Made by a program: the position numbers and the translations under genes
NCBI GenBank assembly: GCA_020249265.1
Contig: JADCGA010000010.1
Location: forward strand, 1 to 64,000
Source of the DNA: Roseomonas sp.
GTDB taxonomy: Bacteria; Pseudomonadota; Alphaproteobacteria; Acetobacterales; Acetobacteraceae
DNA length: 64,000 nt
Direction of reading: 5' to 3'
In this document: piece by piece, positions 7,098 to 16,833 of the stretch
How the letters are laid out: every line of letters begins with the position of its first letter
Numbering within the stretch: position 1 is the first letter of the stretch
Notes under the pieces: model-generated
Told to the model about the DNA's origin: nothing
The model's database searches: none
The model's input: only the letters and a program-made list of their open reading frames with translations

Positions 7098-10000
7098 ATG
7101 TCGTCATCGCAAGATATTGCCGAAATACTTTACTCCATTCTCCCGGAGGATGGATCAGCCATCGGCAATGCTTCTGCGTTGACCCAAATGCGCGTGCATG
7201 TGCCCGATCTGTCGGAGGAAGATTATGCGGCGGCGCGGGATGCGCTTGTCGCTTCCGGACGTGGCGTCAAAGGGCGCGGGCGCGGTGGGTCGATTGCGCG
7301 GGCCGTTGATGATGATCTTGAAGATGAGGAATCGGCCAACGGCGATGAGGACGCCGAGGATGAGGATGAGGACGAATTCGCGCTGGAATCGGCCGAGGAG
7401 CCAGCCGCACGGCAGCGAAAGTCCGCCAAGGGCAAGCGCAAGTCGTCTCGCGCGAACGGGCCGGTGCAGGTCGTGAGCTATCGCCACCACAACAAGCGTT
7501 CCAATAATCCTGAAGTCGGAATAGTCCATCCTGAGAACGATCCCGATCAGCCCAAGACGACTTACGCCTATGATCCGCACATCGATCCGGCGCTGATGTT
7601 CGATACCGCGCGAACGCGGATCGAGACGGTAATCGACAACGCGCTTGCCTCGGGCGACGTGGACACAATGAAGGAGGCGCTTCTCGAACTGAAGCGCATG
7701 CAGGCGCCCTATCTCAATTGGGCGGGCAAGGCTGAGCGGACCTCATTCGAGATCGACACCGTGTCGCTGCATGTGCATGAACGTGTTGATCCGGCGACCA
7801 TTCTGGCCAATGCGCGCAAGCGGCTAAAGGGCGAGAAGGCCGGCGAGGTCTGGCGGCAGGCGGATCTGTTTGCGGCGCCTTTCGAAAACCTGCCGCTTCG
7901 TCAGGCAGTGGATTTCTACCGGCATGAGAAGGGCTGGTCGAACAGGTTGATCGCAGGCGACAGCTTGCTGGTCATGAACTCATTGCTGCAGAAGGAGTCG
8001 ATGGCCGGCAAGGTGCAGATGATCTACATTGATCCGCCCTACGGCATCAAATACGGGTCGAATTTCCAGCCGTTCACGAACAAGCGCGACGTGAAGGATG
8101 GCGCAGATGACGACTTGACCCAGGAACCTGAGATGATCAAGGCGTTCCGGGATACTTGGGAACTGGGCATCCACTCCTACCTGACCTATCTGCGAGATCG
8201 GTTGCTGCTGGCGCGGGAATTGCTGCACGAGAGCGGCTCGGTGTTTGTGCAGATTTCGGATGAGAACTTGCATTACATTCGGTCGATGATGGAAGAAATA
8301 TTTGGGCCGGATCGGTTCGTTGCAATTGTCCCTTTTCGAAAGAAGTTGATGCCCTTGGGGGCAAGAACGCTCGAACAAATGTCCGATTTCCTGATCTGGT
8401 TTTGTAAAGACCCGTCTCAAATAAAGTATCGTCACATCTACCGGGAAACCTTGCCAGATGCGAAGGGCCGCTGGACCGGGACCGTTGATGATACGGGGAA
8501 CTTGCGCAGGCTCACCAAAGATCAGCGTCAGGAGCTTAGAGACGGCATTGCTCCAAAGAACATTTTCGGCACGATTTCACAGTGGGCTCCTTCATTTTCG
8601 GAGGAAGGTGTATTTCCTTTTGAGCTTCATGGCGAAACCTACAAGCCGACAGGCGGACAGTGCTGGGTTGCGTCTTCTGAAAAGATGGATCGTCTGCGAT
8701 TTGCAAATCGCTTGTTCGTCGAAGGGGATTTCCCGCGCTTCGTCAGTCCGCACACAGACTACCCTTATGCCAAAATCACCAGCCCTTGGTACGACACGGC
8801 CCCCGCGTCAGGTAAAACTTATGTCGTACAAACCAATGAAAACGTAATCGAACGGTGCATGGTCATGTGCACCGATCCAGGTGATCTCGTGCTTGATCCC
8901 ACCTGCGGCTCGGGCACCACCGCGTTTGTCGCGGAGAAGTGGGGGCGGCGCTGGATCACCTGCGACACATCACGCGTGGCAGTAACGCTCGCCAAGCAGC
9001 GGCTGATGACCGGCAGTTTCGACTATCATCGCCTTCGCTATCCGCATGAGGGGTTGAGCGGCGGCTTCGTCTATAAGACCGTGCCGCACATCACATTGAA
9101 GTCAATTGCTAATAATCCTGATATCGACACGATCTACGAAGCAAAGCATCCCGCGATCGCGTCCGCTTTGGCTGAACTCAATACCGCGTTGAAAGGCCAT
9201 AAGCTTCGATACCGGTCGCCGCAGGGCGGGCGCAAGGGCGAATGGATCGACTTCTCAGGGTCCGGCAAGACGCATAAGCTCGCCAATGGTGAGGCTGCGG
9301 CGGCCGATGCGCTGCTCGAATGGGAGGTGCCGTTCGATTGGCCGGAAGACTGGCCCCAAGCCGCAGCCGAGCCCTTCAAGGCCTTCCACAGCGCGCGTCA
9401 GGCGATGCAGGCGGCCATGGATGCGTCCATCGAGGCCCATGCCGAGCAGGAGACGCTCTACGACAAGCCGGAGCCGGACGAAACGCGCCTGCGCATCACC
9501 GGGCCTTTCTCGGTTGAAGCCGTGCCTGCGCCGACTGTCCTCAGCCTCGATGACTCGACACCGCCGGTTGAGGCCGATTCGTCGGTTGCACGGTCCGGCG
9601 AGACATCGCGGCAGGCGCTCTGGCGTGGCGAACTCCTGAAAACCGGCATCCGCGGCAAGGGCAGCGCCATGCTCAAATTCACGGAGCTTGAGGCGATCCC
9701 CGGCTGCAGGCACCTTCATGCCTCTGGCTCCCTCGAAACCGGCGAACGCGCGGTCGTCAGCTTCGGGCCGGAACATGCGGCGCTTGAACAAAAGCAGGTG
9801 GAGCGCGCGATCCAAGAAGCGCAAACGCTGGTTCCGCGCCCGAAGATCGTCGCGTTCTGCGCCTTCACCTTCGATCCGGAGGCCGCCAAGGACATCGACG
9901 AAATGACTTGGCCCGGCGTCACGCTGCTCAAGGCCCAGATGAACACCGACCTTCTCACCGAGGATCTCAAGAAGGCGCGTTCATCGAACCAGAGCTTCTG

Positions 10001-10379
10001 GCTCATGGGCCAGCCGGATGTCGATTTACGGCGTGAGGGAGATGAATGGCGCGTCGAGGTCAATGGTTTCGACTATTTCGATCCACGCTCCGGCGAGCTG
10101 GTTTCGGGCGGCAAGTCCAAGATCGCGATGTGGTCGCTTGATACCGACTATGACGGCCGCAGCCTGATGCCAAATCAAGTTTTCTTCCCCATGGCGGGCG
10201 CCAAGGACGGCTGGAACCGCCTGCGCAAGACCATCCGGGCCGAACTTGACGAGGACCTTCTGGAGCAATTTCACGGTACCGTATCGCTGCCGTTCAAGGC
10301 AGGCGAAAACCGACGCGTCGCCGTCAAGATCATCGATGATCGAGGGATCGAAAGCCTGAAGATCATGGGCCTAGAGTAA
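7098..10379 (+). CDS. Type III-like (beta-class) site-specific adenine DNA methyltransferase, Mod subunit
   Basis: This 1093-residue protein is read from the ATG at 7098; an upstream TTG at 7032 is weaker. Motif IV DPPY lies at 312-315 and the AdoMet-binding motif I DPTCGSGTT starts at residue 600. This motif order is beta-class, as in type III Mod proteins, and it predicts N6-adenine methylation. Residues 1-68 form an unusual winged-helix-like domain ending GRGRGGSI, followed by an acidic linker (71-102) and a basic stretch. About 400 residues after motif I are unassigned. The target-recognition region (about 398-590) has visibly lower GC. The restriction subunit follows six bases downstream. 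Confidence 0.88.
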   Translation: MSSSQDIAEILYSILPEDGSAIGNASALTQMRVHVPDLSEEDYAAARDALVASGRGVKGRGRGGSIARAVDDDLEDEESANGDEDAEDEDEDEFALESAEEPAARQRKSAKGKRKSSRANGPVQVVSYRHHNKRSNNPEVGIVHPENDPDQPKTTYAYDPHIDPALMFDTARTRIETVIDNALASGDVDTMKEALLELKRMQAPYLNWAGKAERTSFEIDTVSLHVHERVDPATILANARKRLKGEKAGEVWRQADLFAAPFENLPLRQAVDFYRHEKGWSNRLIAGDSLLVMNSLLQKESMAGKVQMIYIDPPYGIKYGSNFQPFTNKRDVKDGADDDLTQEPEMIKAFRDTWELGIHSYLTYLRDRLLLARELLHESGSVFVQISDENLHYIRSMMEEIFGPDRFVAIVPFRKKLMPLGARTLEQMSDFLIWFCKDPSQIKYRHIYRETLPDAKGRWTGTVDDTGNLRRLTKDQRQELRDGIAPKNIFGTISQWAPSFSEEGVFPFELHGETYKPTGGQCWVASSEKMDRLRFANRLFVEGDFPRFVSPHTDYPYAKITSPWYDTAPASGKTYVVQTNENVIERCMVMCTDPGDLVLDPTCGSGTTAFVAEKWGRRWITCDTSRVAVTLAKQRLMTGSFDYHRLRYPHEGLSGGFVYKTVPHITLKSIANNPDIDTIYEAKHPAIASALAELNTALKGHKLRYRSPQGGRKGEWIDFSGSGKTHKLANGEAAAADALLEWEVPFDWPEDWPQAAAEPFKAFHSARQAMQAAMDASIEAHAEQETLYDKPEPDETRLRITGPFSVEAVPAPTVLSLDDSTPPVEADSSVARSGETSRQALWRGELLKTGIRGKGSAMLKFTELEAIPGCRHLHASGSLETGERAVVSFGPEHAALEQKQVERAIQEAQTLVPRPKIVAFCAFTFDPEAAKDIDEMTWPGVTLLKAQMNTDLLTEDLKKARSSNQSFWLMGQPDVDLRREGDEWRVEVNGFDYFDPRSGELVSGGKSKIAMWSLDTDYDGRSLMPNQVFFPMAGAKDGWNRLRKTIRAELDEDLLEQFHGTVSLPFKAGENRRVAVKIIDDRGIESLKIMGLE

Positions 10380-10384
10380 GGGGC

Positions 10385-13231
10385 ATGGAGAAGCCGAAGT
10401 CCCTCATCATCAACTCGCCCTTTGTAGTCCCGCACCAGCACTGGATCGAGGGCAAAGGCGGCGTGCTCGAGGTGAAGCCGGAACGTAGGCCTGCGAGCTA
10501 TGAGGTGTTCGACGCCCGGAACAATACGCGACGCGTCGAAGTGCTGGACCTCGTGAATACGATCCGCTCGCGCGTCGATGCATGGCGTGATGCGGGCTGG
10601 CCGGGCGTCACCATCGTGACGCGGCGCCTGCTTGAGCATTGGCATGACAAGACGGCGCGCGAATATCCCTTCTACTTCTGCCAGCTCGAAGCGATCGAGA
10701 CACTGATCTGGTGGGTCGAGGGTGCTCCCGAGTTCAAGCAGGGCATCGTGGTTGCCGGCGATGGCGGCCCTTGGGAACGGCTCTGCAATAAAATGGCGAC
10801 AGGCGCGGGCAAGACCACCGTGATGGCGATGATCATTACGTGGCAGGCCCTGAACGCCCTGACCTACCCCAAGCGCAGCAAGGACTTCAGCCGTGCGGTT
10901 TTCATCGTTGCGCCTGGCCTAACCGTAAAGGGACGGCTTCAGGTTCTGATCCCGACCGAGGGGAGCTATTACGATCAGTTCAATCTCTGCCCTTCCGAAG
11001 CCTTTCGCCAGAAGCTCAACCAGGCCGAAGTCCTGATTGAGAATTGGCACACACTGATGCCAGCAGCGCAGCCGAAGCGTTCGGTCGTCAAGAAGGGCGC
11101 CGAGTCCGACGAAGCGTTCACGCGCCGTGTCCTCGGGAAGCTAGCGAAGCATCGCGATATCATCGTCATCAACGATGAGGCGCATCATGCCTATCGCAAG
11201 CCGGCCGAATTGAAGATCAGTAAGAAGGCCGCGGCAGATCAAGGCATTGATCTCGATGAGGCGACGCGATGGATCGAAGGGCTCGATCGTCTGCACAAGA
11301 CCCGGCGCATCCAGCGTTGCTTCGATCTTTCGGCGACGCCGTTTGCGCCGACTGGCAAGGCGAGCACAGACACAGCGTTGTTCGACTGGATCATTTCTGA
11401 TTTTGGACTGAATGACGCAATCGAAAGCGGACTCGTCAAAACACCCCGCGTGGTCGTCCGCGATGACGCGTTGCCGGACGCCAGAACGCTGCGACCCAAG
11501 CTCTACCACATCTATCGGGACCCTTCGGTTTCAGAGGATCTGAACCGCAAGGCTGAGCCGCACGACCCACTGCCGAAGCTCGTGCAGGACGCCTACACGC
11601 TGCTCGGCGCGGATTGGCGGAAGGCGCTGGCTGATTGGGCCGGTCATCATTCGCCGCCGGTGATGCTGACAGTTTGCAACCGAACCGAGACCGCAGCGCG
11701 CATCGAGCGCTACTTTAACGCCGGCGACGCCCATTGGCCGGAACTGCGCGCGCCGGAGCGGACGTTGCGGGTGGATTCAAAGGTGCTGGAGAAGGCTGAG
11801 AAAGGCGAACAGGCGGCGTCCGACAAGGGATATGAGGATCGCCTGAAGGCGATAGTGGATGCCGCCAACATCCCGGCCACCCGAAAAGAACGCCTGAAAG
11901 AGTTGAAGAAGGAAGAACTGCTTCGCGAGATCGTTGACAATGTCGGCAAGCGGGGTGGAGCTGGCCAGGATCTGCAGAACGTCATCTCTGTCGCGATGCT
12001 ATCGGAAGGCTGGGACGCCAAGAACGTCACCCACATCATGGGGCTGCGGGCCTTCGCGTCCCAGCTCTTGTGCGAGCAGGTGATCGGCCGCGGGTTGCGC
12101 CGTGTCACTTACGACAAGGATGAAAATGGGCTGTTCCGACCTGAATACGTGAACGTCTTCGGCGTACCGCTTTCGATCTACGAACCTGCAGACGGTGGTG
12201 AGGCTCCACCTCCGCCGAAGCCTTCAACGCAGATTGATATCGTTCCGGAACGCGCAGGCCTTGAGCTGCGATGGCCGAACATCCTGCGGATCGAACAGGT
12301 GGTGAAGCCTGTCCTTGCTGTCGACTGGTCCAAGGTCGAGACGCTGACACTCGATCCCGCAGCGACAGCAATCACGGCGGAGTTAGCCCCGGCACTCGGC
12401 GGCGCAACTGACATGAGCAAGGTCACCCAGATCGATCTCGCGGCCCTGCCTGAGGGCTTTCGGCTTCAACGGCTCATTTTTGTCGCGGCGCGCAAGGCCT
12501 TCTCGGTATTGCACGGTAGTTTTCAGGGAACCGAAGAGTACCTGCTGGCTCAACTTGTCCGGCTGGTCGAGGAGTTTCTCGCCTCGAACAAGATCGATAT
12601 TCCGTCGCTGTTCCATAGCGATCCCTTGCGGCGCCGGATTCTGATTGCCCTCAACATTGATGTGGTGGTCACGCATCTTTTGCGCTTTGTGACCGAGCAG
12701 AATACGACGAAACTCGAGCCGGTGTTCGATGAGGAGCGCCCCATTGGTTCGACTTCAGATATGCGTGTTTGGTACACCACCAAGCCGAATATCCCGACGC
12801 AGAAGTCCCACATCAGCCATGTCGTCGGGGATTCATCCTGGGAAGGTCACGCTGCAAACATTTTTGAGACGCGCTCGGAAGTTGTCGCTTATGCCAAGAA
12901 CGACCACCTCGGCTTCCACATCAGCTATCTCTGGCAAGGGTCGCGGCGACGGTATGTCCCGGACTTCATAGTTCGACTGCAGAACGGTCTCATACTGGCG
13001 CTGGAGATAAAAGGCGAAGACACACTTCAGGATCGAGCAAAGCGTTCAGCGCTGTCAGAATGGACACAAGCCGTGAATGGGCATGCCGGATTTGGATTGT
13101 GGGCATGCGATGTGGCTTTCAAGCCCGCAGAGATAATGGACATTGTGTTGAAGCATGCGAAGGAGGCGGCTCCGAGCCACCCTAAGCCTCCAGCGAACTC
13201 ACCGGGAATTGTGCGAGGGCCCACCTCCTGA
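10385..13231 (+). CDS. Restriction helicase-nuclease (BPTD_3080/type III Res-like)
   Basis: This 948-residue protein has helicase Walker A ATGAGKTT at 138-145 and DEAH box 264-267. It also has a helicase C-terminal motif region ending QVIGRGLRR, and a C-terminal PD-(D/E)xK nuclease with Asp860 in PDF and Glu874-x-Lys876 in LEIKGE. The N-terminal pattern (INSPFVVPHQHW, VTRRLLEHW, CQLEAIETLIW) matches the BPTD_3080 restriction endonuclease family. With the adjacent Mod it would translocate from and cleave unmodified invading DNA. Start spacing of five bases after the mod stop indicates one operon. All key residues are present, so the system looks intact. Confidence 0.88.
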   Translation: MEKPKSLIINSPFVVPHQHWIEGKGGVLEVKPERRPASYEVFDARNNTRRVEVLDLVNTIRSRVDAWRDAGWPGVTIVTRRLLEHWHDKTAREYPFYFCQLEAIETLIWWVEGAPEFKQGIVVAGDGGPWERLCNKMATGAGKTTVMAMIITWQALNALTYPKRSKDFSRAVFIVAPGLTVKGRLQVLIPTEGSYYDQFNLCPSEAFRQKLNQAEVLIENWHTLMPAAQPKRSVVKKGAESDEAFTRRVLGKLAKHRDIIVINDEAHHAYRKPAELKISKKAAADQGIDLDEATRWIEGLDRLHKTRRIQRCFDLSATPFAPTGKASTDTALFDWIISDFGLNDAIESGLVKTPRVVVRDDALPDARTLRPKLYHIYRDPSVSEDLNRKAEPHDPLPKLVQDAYTLLGADWRKALADWAGHHSPPVMLTVCNRTETAARIERYFNAGDAHWPELRAPERTLRVDSKVLEKAEKGEQAASDKGYEDRLKAIVDAANIPATRKERLKELKKEELLREIVDNVGKRGGAGQDLQNVISVAMLSEGWDAKNVTHIMGLRAFASQLLCEQVIGRGLRRVTYDKDENGLFRPEYVNVFGVPLSIYEPADGGEAPPPPKPSTQIDIVPERAGLELRWPNILRIEQVVKPVLAVDWSKVETLTLDPAATAITAELAPALGGATDMSKVTQIDLAALPEGFRLQRLIFVAARKAFSVLHGSFQGTEEYLLAQLVRLVEEFLASNKIDIPSLFHSDPLRRRILIALNIDVVVTHLLRFVTEQNTTKLEPVFDEERPIGSTSDMRVWYTTKPNIPTQKSHISHVVGDSSWEGHAANIFETRSEVVAYAKNDHLGFHISYLWQGSRRRYVPDFIVRLQNGLILALEIKGEDTLQDRAKRSALSEWTQAVNGHAGFGLWACDVAFKPAEIMDIVLKHAKEAAPSHPKPPANSPGIVRGPTS

Positions 13232-13243
13232 GGGGTTGGAGGG

Positions 13244-13489
13244 ATGACGAGCAAGGCGACGAACAAGGGCTTACAGGAGGCTCGGGGCTTGGCTGCGGGA
13301 ATACTGCGGGAGCAGGATACGCAGCCCCCCGAGGCGGTAGGCCCCCGTACTGTCTGTCGTAGCCAAGATCGACTGCGCAGGCCAAGTCAGGAGGTCAGGA
13401 GAGAAACGGCCTCTGGAGAGCGATTTTCCGCCCCCAGTTCCATTCCCCCAGGCATCTATTTCACCAACTCATGCTGCACCGCAGCATAA
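13244..13489 (+). CDS. Doubtful small open frame after the restriction genes
   Basis: An ATG at 13244 with a strong GGAGGG site opens an 81-residue frame beginning MTSKATNKGLQEARGLAAG. The rest is low in structure and rich in Arg, Pro and Ser, with no recognised domain. It may be a decayed third gene of the restriction operon or chance. Downstream, 13490-13690 holds no gene I can support before the tRNA. Confidence 0.25.
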   Translation: MTSKATNKGLQEARGLAAGILREQDTQPPEAVGPRTVCRSQDRLRRPSQEVRRETASGERFSAPSSIPPGIYFTNSCCTAA

Positions 13490-13690
13490 CAAAACCCGTT
13501 CAGATCAACGCGTTAAACCTTGTTGGAAAAATCGACCAACCCTCAAGCTTTGGAGAGAGTCCTCCAATTCGGAGAGAAAAAGCCCAACCATTCCGTCCCC
13601 GTACCATCAAGGTTTCTGGCGAAAAGCCTACAAATACTCGGGAATTTCCAAGCCCACCCAGGGCTGAGAGCATGTTTGCGTAAGGGGAAG

Positions 13691-13766
13691 TGGCGTCCCG
13701 TACGGGATTCGAACCCGTGCTGCCAACGTGAAAGGCTGGTGTCCTAGGCCTCTAGACGAACGGGAC
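13691..13766 (-). tRNA. tRNA-Glu (anticodon TTC)
   Basis: Read on the minus strand this is a 76-base tRNA with acceptor stem GTCCCGT/ACGGGAC, D arm containing TCTAGAGGCCTAGGA, anticodon loop CTTTCAC with anticodon TTC, T loop GGTTCGAATCC, and an encoded CCA end. The pattern matches bacterial tRNA-Glu closely. Its 3' end faces the accessory region at 1-13231, the side where elements integrating at tRNA genes insert, although the only recombinase seen is of the serine type. Confidence 0.95.
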
Positions 13767-13886
13767 AAGGCCGGAAGTCGCGCTCAATAGCCTCAGTTGC
13801 GCCCCGCGCCTAGCCCCCCGTGTCCTAATATCGCCATGGCTTGCCAGAAAATCCCCTTCCGGCTTGTGTGACGCTCACTCCAAGCT

Positions 13887-14543
13887 ATGGCGCCAAACAT
13901 GTCTGACACTCCCTGCCGACTTTACCTTATCACCCCGCAAAGGCTTGATCCGCTTGCCTTTCGCGATTCCCTGGCCGCGGCGCTCGATGCCGGCGATGTC
14001 GCTTGCCTGCAATTGCGCCTGAAGGACGCAAGTGAAGACACCATCGCGCGTACAACAGAAATTCTTATGCCCATCGCTGCGGCCAGGGATGTCGCGTTTC
14101 TCCTGAATGATAATGCGGCACTTGCGGCAAGGCTTGGCTGTGATGGCGCGCATCTCGGCCAGACGGATGGCAATCATGCCGAAGCGCGCAGGCTACTCGA
14201 AGGACGCATTCTTGGCATTACCTGCCACGCCTCACGCCATCTTGCGATGGAGGCCGGCGAATTGGGCGCCGATTACGTCGCTTTCGGCGCCTTCTTCCCG
14301 ACCGAGACGAAGGAAACCACCCACCGCGCCTCGCCCGAAATCCTAGCCTGGTGGCATGAAATGTTCGAAATTCCCTCAGTTGCGATCGGCGGCATCACCT
14401 CGGCCAATTGCGCGCCGCTGGTCCAGGCGGGGGCGGATTTCCTCGCCGTTGTCGGCGCTGTCTGGAATCACCCGGAAGGGCCGGCGAAAGGCGTGCGCGC
14501 CATGAATGCAGCAATCGCCGAGGCAAGCGGCGCCCAAGGCTGA
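13887..14543 (+). CDS. thiE: Thiamine-phosphate synthase
   Basis: This 218-residue TIM-barrel enzyme joins HMP-pyrophosphate and thiazole phosphate to make thiamine phosphate. Visible motifs are CLQLRLKD (substrate-binding strand), [34 protein letters not shown] and the phosphate-binding VAIGGIT. An in-frame ATG at 13899 is an alternative start, giving 214 residues. No TPP riboswitch (no THI-box pattern) is visible in the 120 bases between the tRNA and the gene. It stands alone, not with other thi genes. Confidence 0.9.
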   Translation: MAPNMSDTPCRLYLITPQRLDPLAFRDSLAAALDAGDVACLQLRLKDASEDTIARTTEILMPIAAARDVAFLLNDNAALAARLGCDGAHLGQTDGNHAEARRLLEGRILGITCHASRHLAMEAGELGADYVAFGAFFPTETKETTHRASPEILAWWHEMFEIPSVAIGGITSANCAPLVQAGADFLAVVGAVWNHPEGPAKGVRAMNAAIAEASGAQG

Positions 14544-14565
14544 AAGCCTTCTTAGGCCAAGGGGC

Positions 14566-15123
14566 TTACCCCTCGGCCTTCGCCACCACCACCATCGCGG
14601 GCTTCAGCAGCCGGCCATTGAGCGTCCAGGCCGAAGTCCAGCCATGCAGCACCGTCCCCGGCGCCACACCTGCCGGCGCGGGCTGTTCCGCCATGGCCTG
14701 GTGCTTTTCCGGGTCAAAGGGCTGGCCCTTGGGGTCGTGGCGCTGCACGCCATTCCGTTCAAGAATGCCCTGGAAGGACCGCTCCACCCCCTCAAACCCG
14801 GCGCGGAGCTTGGTCAGCAGATCGGGCTCATCCTCGGCGGCAGGCGGCAGGGCTTCGATCCCGCGCCGCAGGTTTTCTGCGGCTTCAACCACATCGCTTG
14901 CGAATTTCTGCGTGGCATAGGCCCGCGCATCGGCCACTTCGCGCTGGGTGCGGGCGCGCAGATTCTGCATCTCCGCCTCTGAGCGGAGCCATTTGTCGCG
15001 CAGCGCCTCCATCTCCTGCGCCAGCATGAAAAGGCGCTCCTCGGCGGTCAGCGCCGGGGCTTCGGGGGCGGGTTCTGGCGCCGCCGCTTGGGGGGCGTTG
15101 GGGTCGTTCGTATCGTTCATCAT
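14566..15123 (-). CDS. grpE: Nucleotide exchange factor GrpE
   Basis: This 185-residue GrpE has an Ala/Pro/Glu-rich disordered N-terminus (1-27), a long dimerisation helix (about 28-90, with LRSEAEMQNLRARTQREV), and a beta-wing domain ending MVVVAKAEG. The signature around FDPEKHQAM and VLHGWTSAWTLNGRLLKPA is clear. GrpE releases ADP from DnaK in the heat-shock chaperone cycle. dnaK and dnaJ are not in the window. Confidence 0.93.
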   Translation of the reverse strand: MMNDTNDPNAPQAAAPEPAPEAPALTAEERLFMLAQEMEALRDKWLRSEAEMQNLRARTQREVADARAYATQKFASDVVEAAENLRRGIEALPPAAEDEPDLLTKLRAGFEGVERSFQGILERNGVQRHDPKGQPFDPEKHQAMAEQPAPAGVAPGTVLHGWTSAWTLNGRLLKPAMVVVAKAEG

Positions 15124-15249
15124 GGTATCGCGTGGTTACTCGCGGAAGGGTTCGGCACGATGGCCGGGACAAGCCCTTCACCTAGGCGCACCACGCCTTC
15201 AGGACAAGCGCCCTTCCGCTTCGCCGCTGCCCCGCCTACACCCCCTTCC

Positions 15250-16806
15250 ATGCTGCGTTCCGTGCTCACTATCGGAAGCTGGACCATGGCGAGCCGCATT
15301 CTCGGCTTTGCCCGGGACATGCTGATTGCCTCCCGCCTTGGGGCGGGGCCGGTGGCGGATGCGTTTTTCGTGGCGCTGAAACTGCCCAATCTGTTCCGCC
15401 GCCTGTTTGGCGAGGGCGCCTTCAATGCGGCCTTCGTGCCCGCCTTTGCCGGCGTATTGGCCACCGAAGGCCGCGCCGCCGCGCGCGACATGGCGGAACG
15501 CATGGGCACGCTGATGATGCTGTGGCTTTCGCTGCTGACGCTGATTGCGCTGATTTTTATGCCGCAGGTGATTGGCGTGCTGGCGCCGGGCTTTGCCTCC
15601 ACGCCGGAGAAATTCGCGCTGGCCGTTGAACTCACGCGCATCACATTCTTCTACATGCCGCTGATTTGCCTGACGGCGCTGATTTCTGGCGTGCTGAATA
15701 GCCTGGATCGCTTCGCCGCCGCCGCCGCCGCGCCGGTATTCTTCAACCTGCTGTTGATGGCGGCCTTGGTCGGCCTCACGCCCTATCTGCCCACACCTGG
15801 CCATGCCCTGGCCTGGGGGGTTTTTGCCGCCGGCGTCGTGCAGCTTGCCATGGCGTGGGTTGCGGCACGGCAGGCTGGCATGGCGCTGCGCCTTTATCGC
15901 CGCCCGGCAATCACACCGCCCATCCGGCAAGTACTGCGCCGCATGGTGCCGGGGGTGCTCGGCGCTGGGGTCACGCAGATCAATCTGGCGGTGGATGTGA
16001 TCATCGCCTCCTTCCTGGTGAGTGGCTCCGTCTCCTACCTCTATTACGCGGATCGCGTGGCCCAATTGCCGCTCGGCGTGATTGGCGCGGCACTTGGCAC
16101 AGCGCTTTTGCCGCTGCTCGCGCGGCATTTGCGCCTGGGGGAAAAGCTCTCAGCACATCGCGCGCTTAATCGCGGCATTGAATTGGCGGTGCTGCTGACG
16201 CTGCCTTGCGCGGCAGGGCTGGCGGTGGCGGCGGGGCCGATCATTGCAGCCTTGTTCCAGCGCGGCGCCTTTGATGCGGTGGCGAGTAGCGCCTCGGCTT
16301 CGGCGCTGGTGGCCTATGCCGTCGGGCTGCCGGCCTTTGTGTTGGTGAAGGTTTTTGCGCCGGCGTTTTTCGCGCGCGGCGATACCTCGGCCCCGGTGCG
16401 GATCGGGATTCTATCTGTTGCAGTCAATCTGGCGCTCAATCTGGCCTTGATGGATGTGCTGGGGCATGTGGGCGTTGCCTTGGCGACCAGCATCGCGGCT
16501 TGGGTGAATGCCGGGCTACTGGCCTGGCTGCTGCTCAGCCGAGGCCACATGGTGCTGGACCGGCGCTGCCGGCGCGTGCTGCCGCGCCTGGTGCTGGCCA
16601 GTGCCATCATGGCGGCGCTGGTGTTTGGCGTCGGGCTGGCGCTGCCCGGGCTGGGCGCGGCGCTGCGTGCAGGGCTGATGATCCTGGTCGGCATGGCCGC
16701 CTTTACCTTGGCGGGGATGGCCTTGGGCGCCTTCCATCCGCGCGATGTGCTCCGCCAATTGCGCCGCCGCGCCCCCCGTGGCGCAAGCCCTGCCAATCCT
16801 GCATGA
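15250..16806 (+). CDS. murJ: Lipid II flippase MurJ
   Basis: This 518-residue polytopic membrane protein of the MOP superfamily begins MLRSVLTIGSWTMASRILGF and continues with ADAFFVALKLPNLFRRLF and GEGAFNAAFVPAF, the MurJ N-terminal signature. About 14 membrane segments are visible and the length is normal. It flips undecaprenyl-linked peptidoglycan precursor across the inner membrane. The start at 15250 aligns with the family N-terminus; the longer reading from 15088 overlaps divergent grpE and is rejected. The site upstream of the ATG is weak. The MFS gene follows after 27 bases and may share its transcript. Confidence 0.93.
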   Translation: MLRSVLTIGSWTMASRILGFARDMLIASRLGAGPVADAFFVALKLPNLFRRLFGEGAFNAAFVPAFAGVLATEGRAAARDMAERMGTLMMLWLSLLTLIALIFMPQVIGVLAPGFASTPEKFALAVELTRITFFYMPLICLTALISGVLNSLDRFAAAAAAPVFFNLLLMAALVGLTPYLPTPGHALAWGVFAAGVVQLAMAWVAARQAGMALRLYRRPAITPPIRQVLRRMVPGVLGAGVTQINLAVDVIIASFLVSGSVSYLYYADRVAQLPLGVIGAALGTALLPLLARHLRLGEKLSAHRALNRGIELAVLLTLPCAAGLAVAAGPIIAALFQRGAFDAVASSASASALVAYAVGLPAFVLVKVFAPAFFARGDTSAPVRIGILSVAVNLALNLALMDVLGHVGVALATSIAAWVNAGLLAWLLLSRGHMVLDRRCRRVLPRLVLASAIMAALVFGVGLALPGLGAALRAGLMILVGMAAFTLAGMALGAFHPRDVLRQLRRRAPRGASPANPA

Positions 16807-16833
16807 TGCCTATAGTTTTTGGGGGATAGGCGC

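Noticed and set aside
13767-13886. TPP riboswitch before thiE
   Set aside because: No conserved THI-box CTGAGA pattern or suitable fold was seen.
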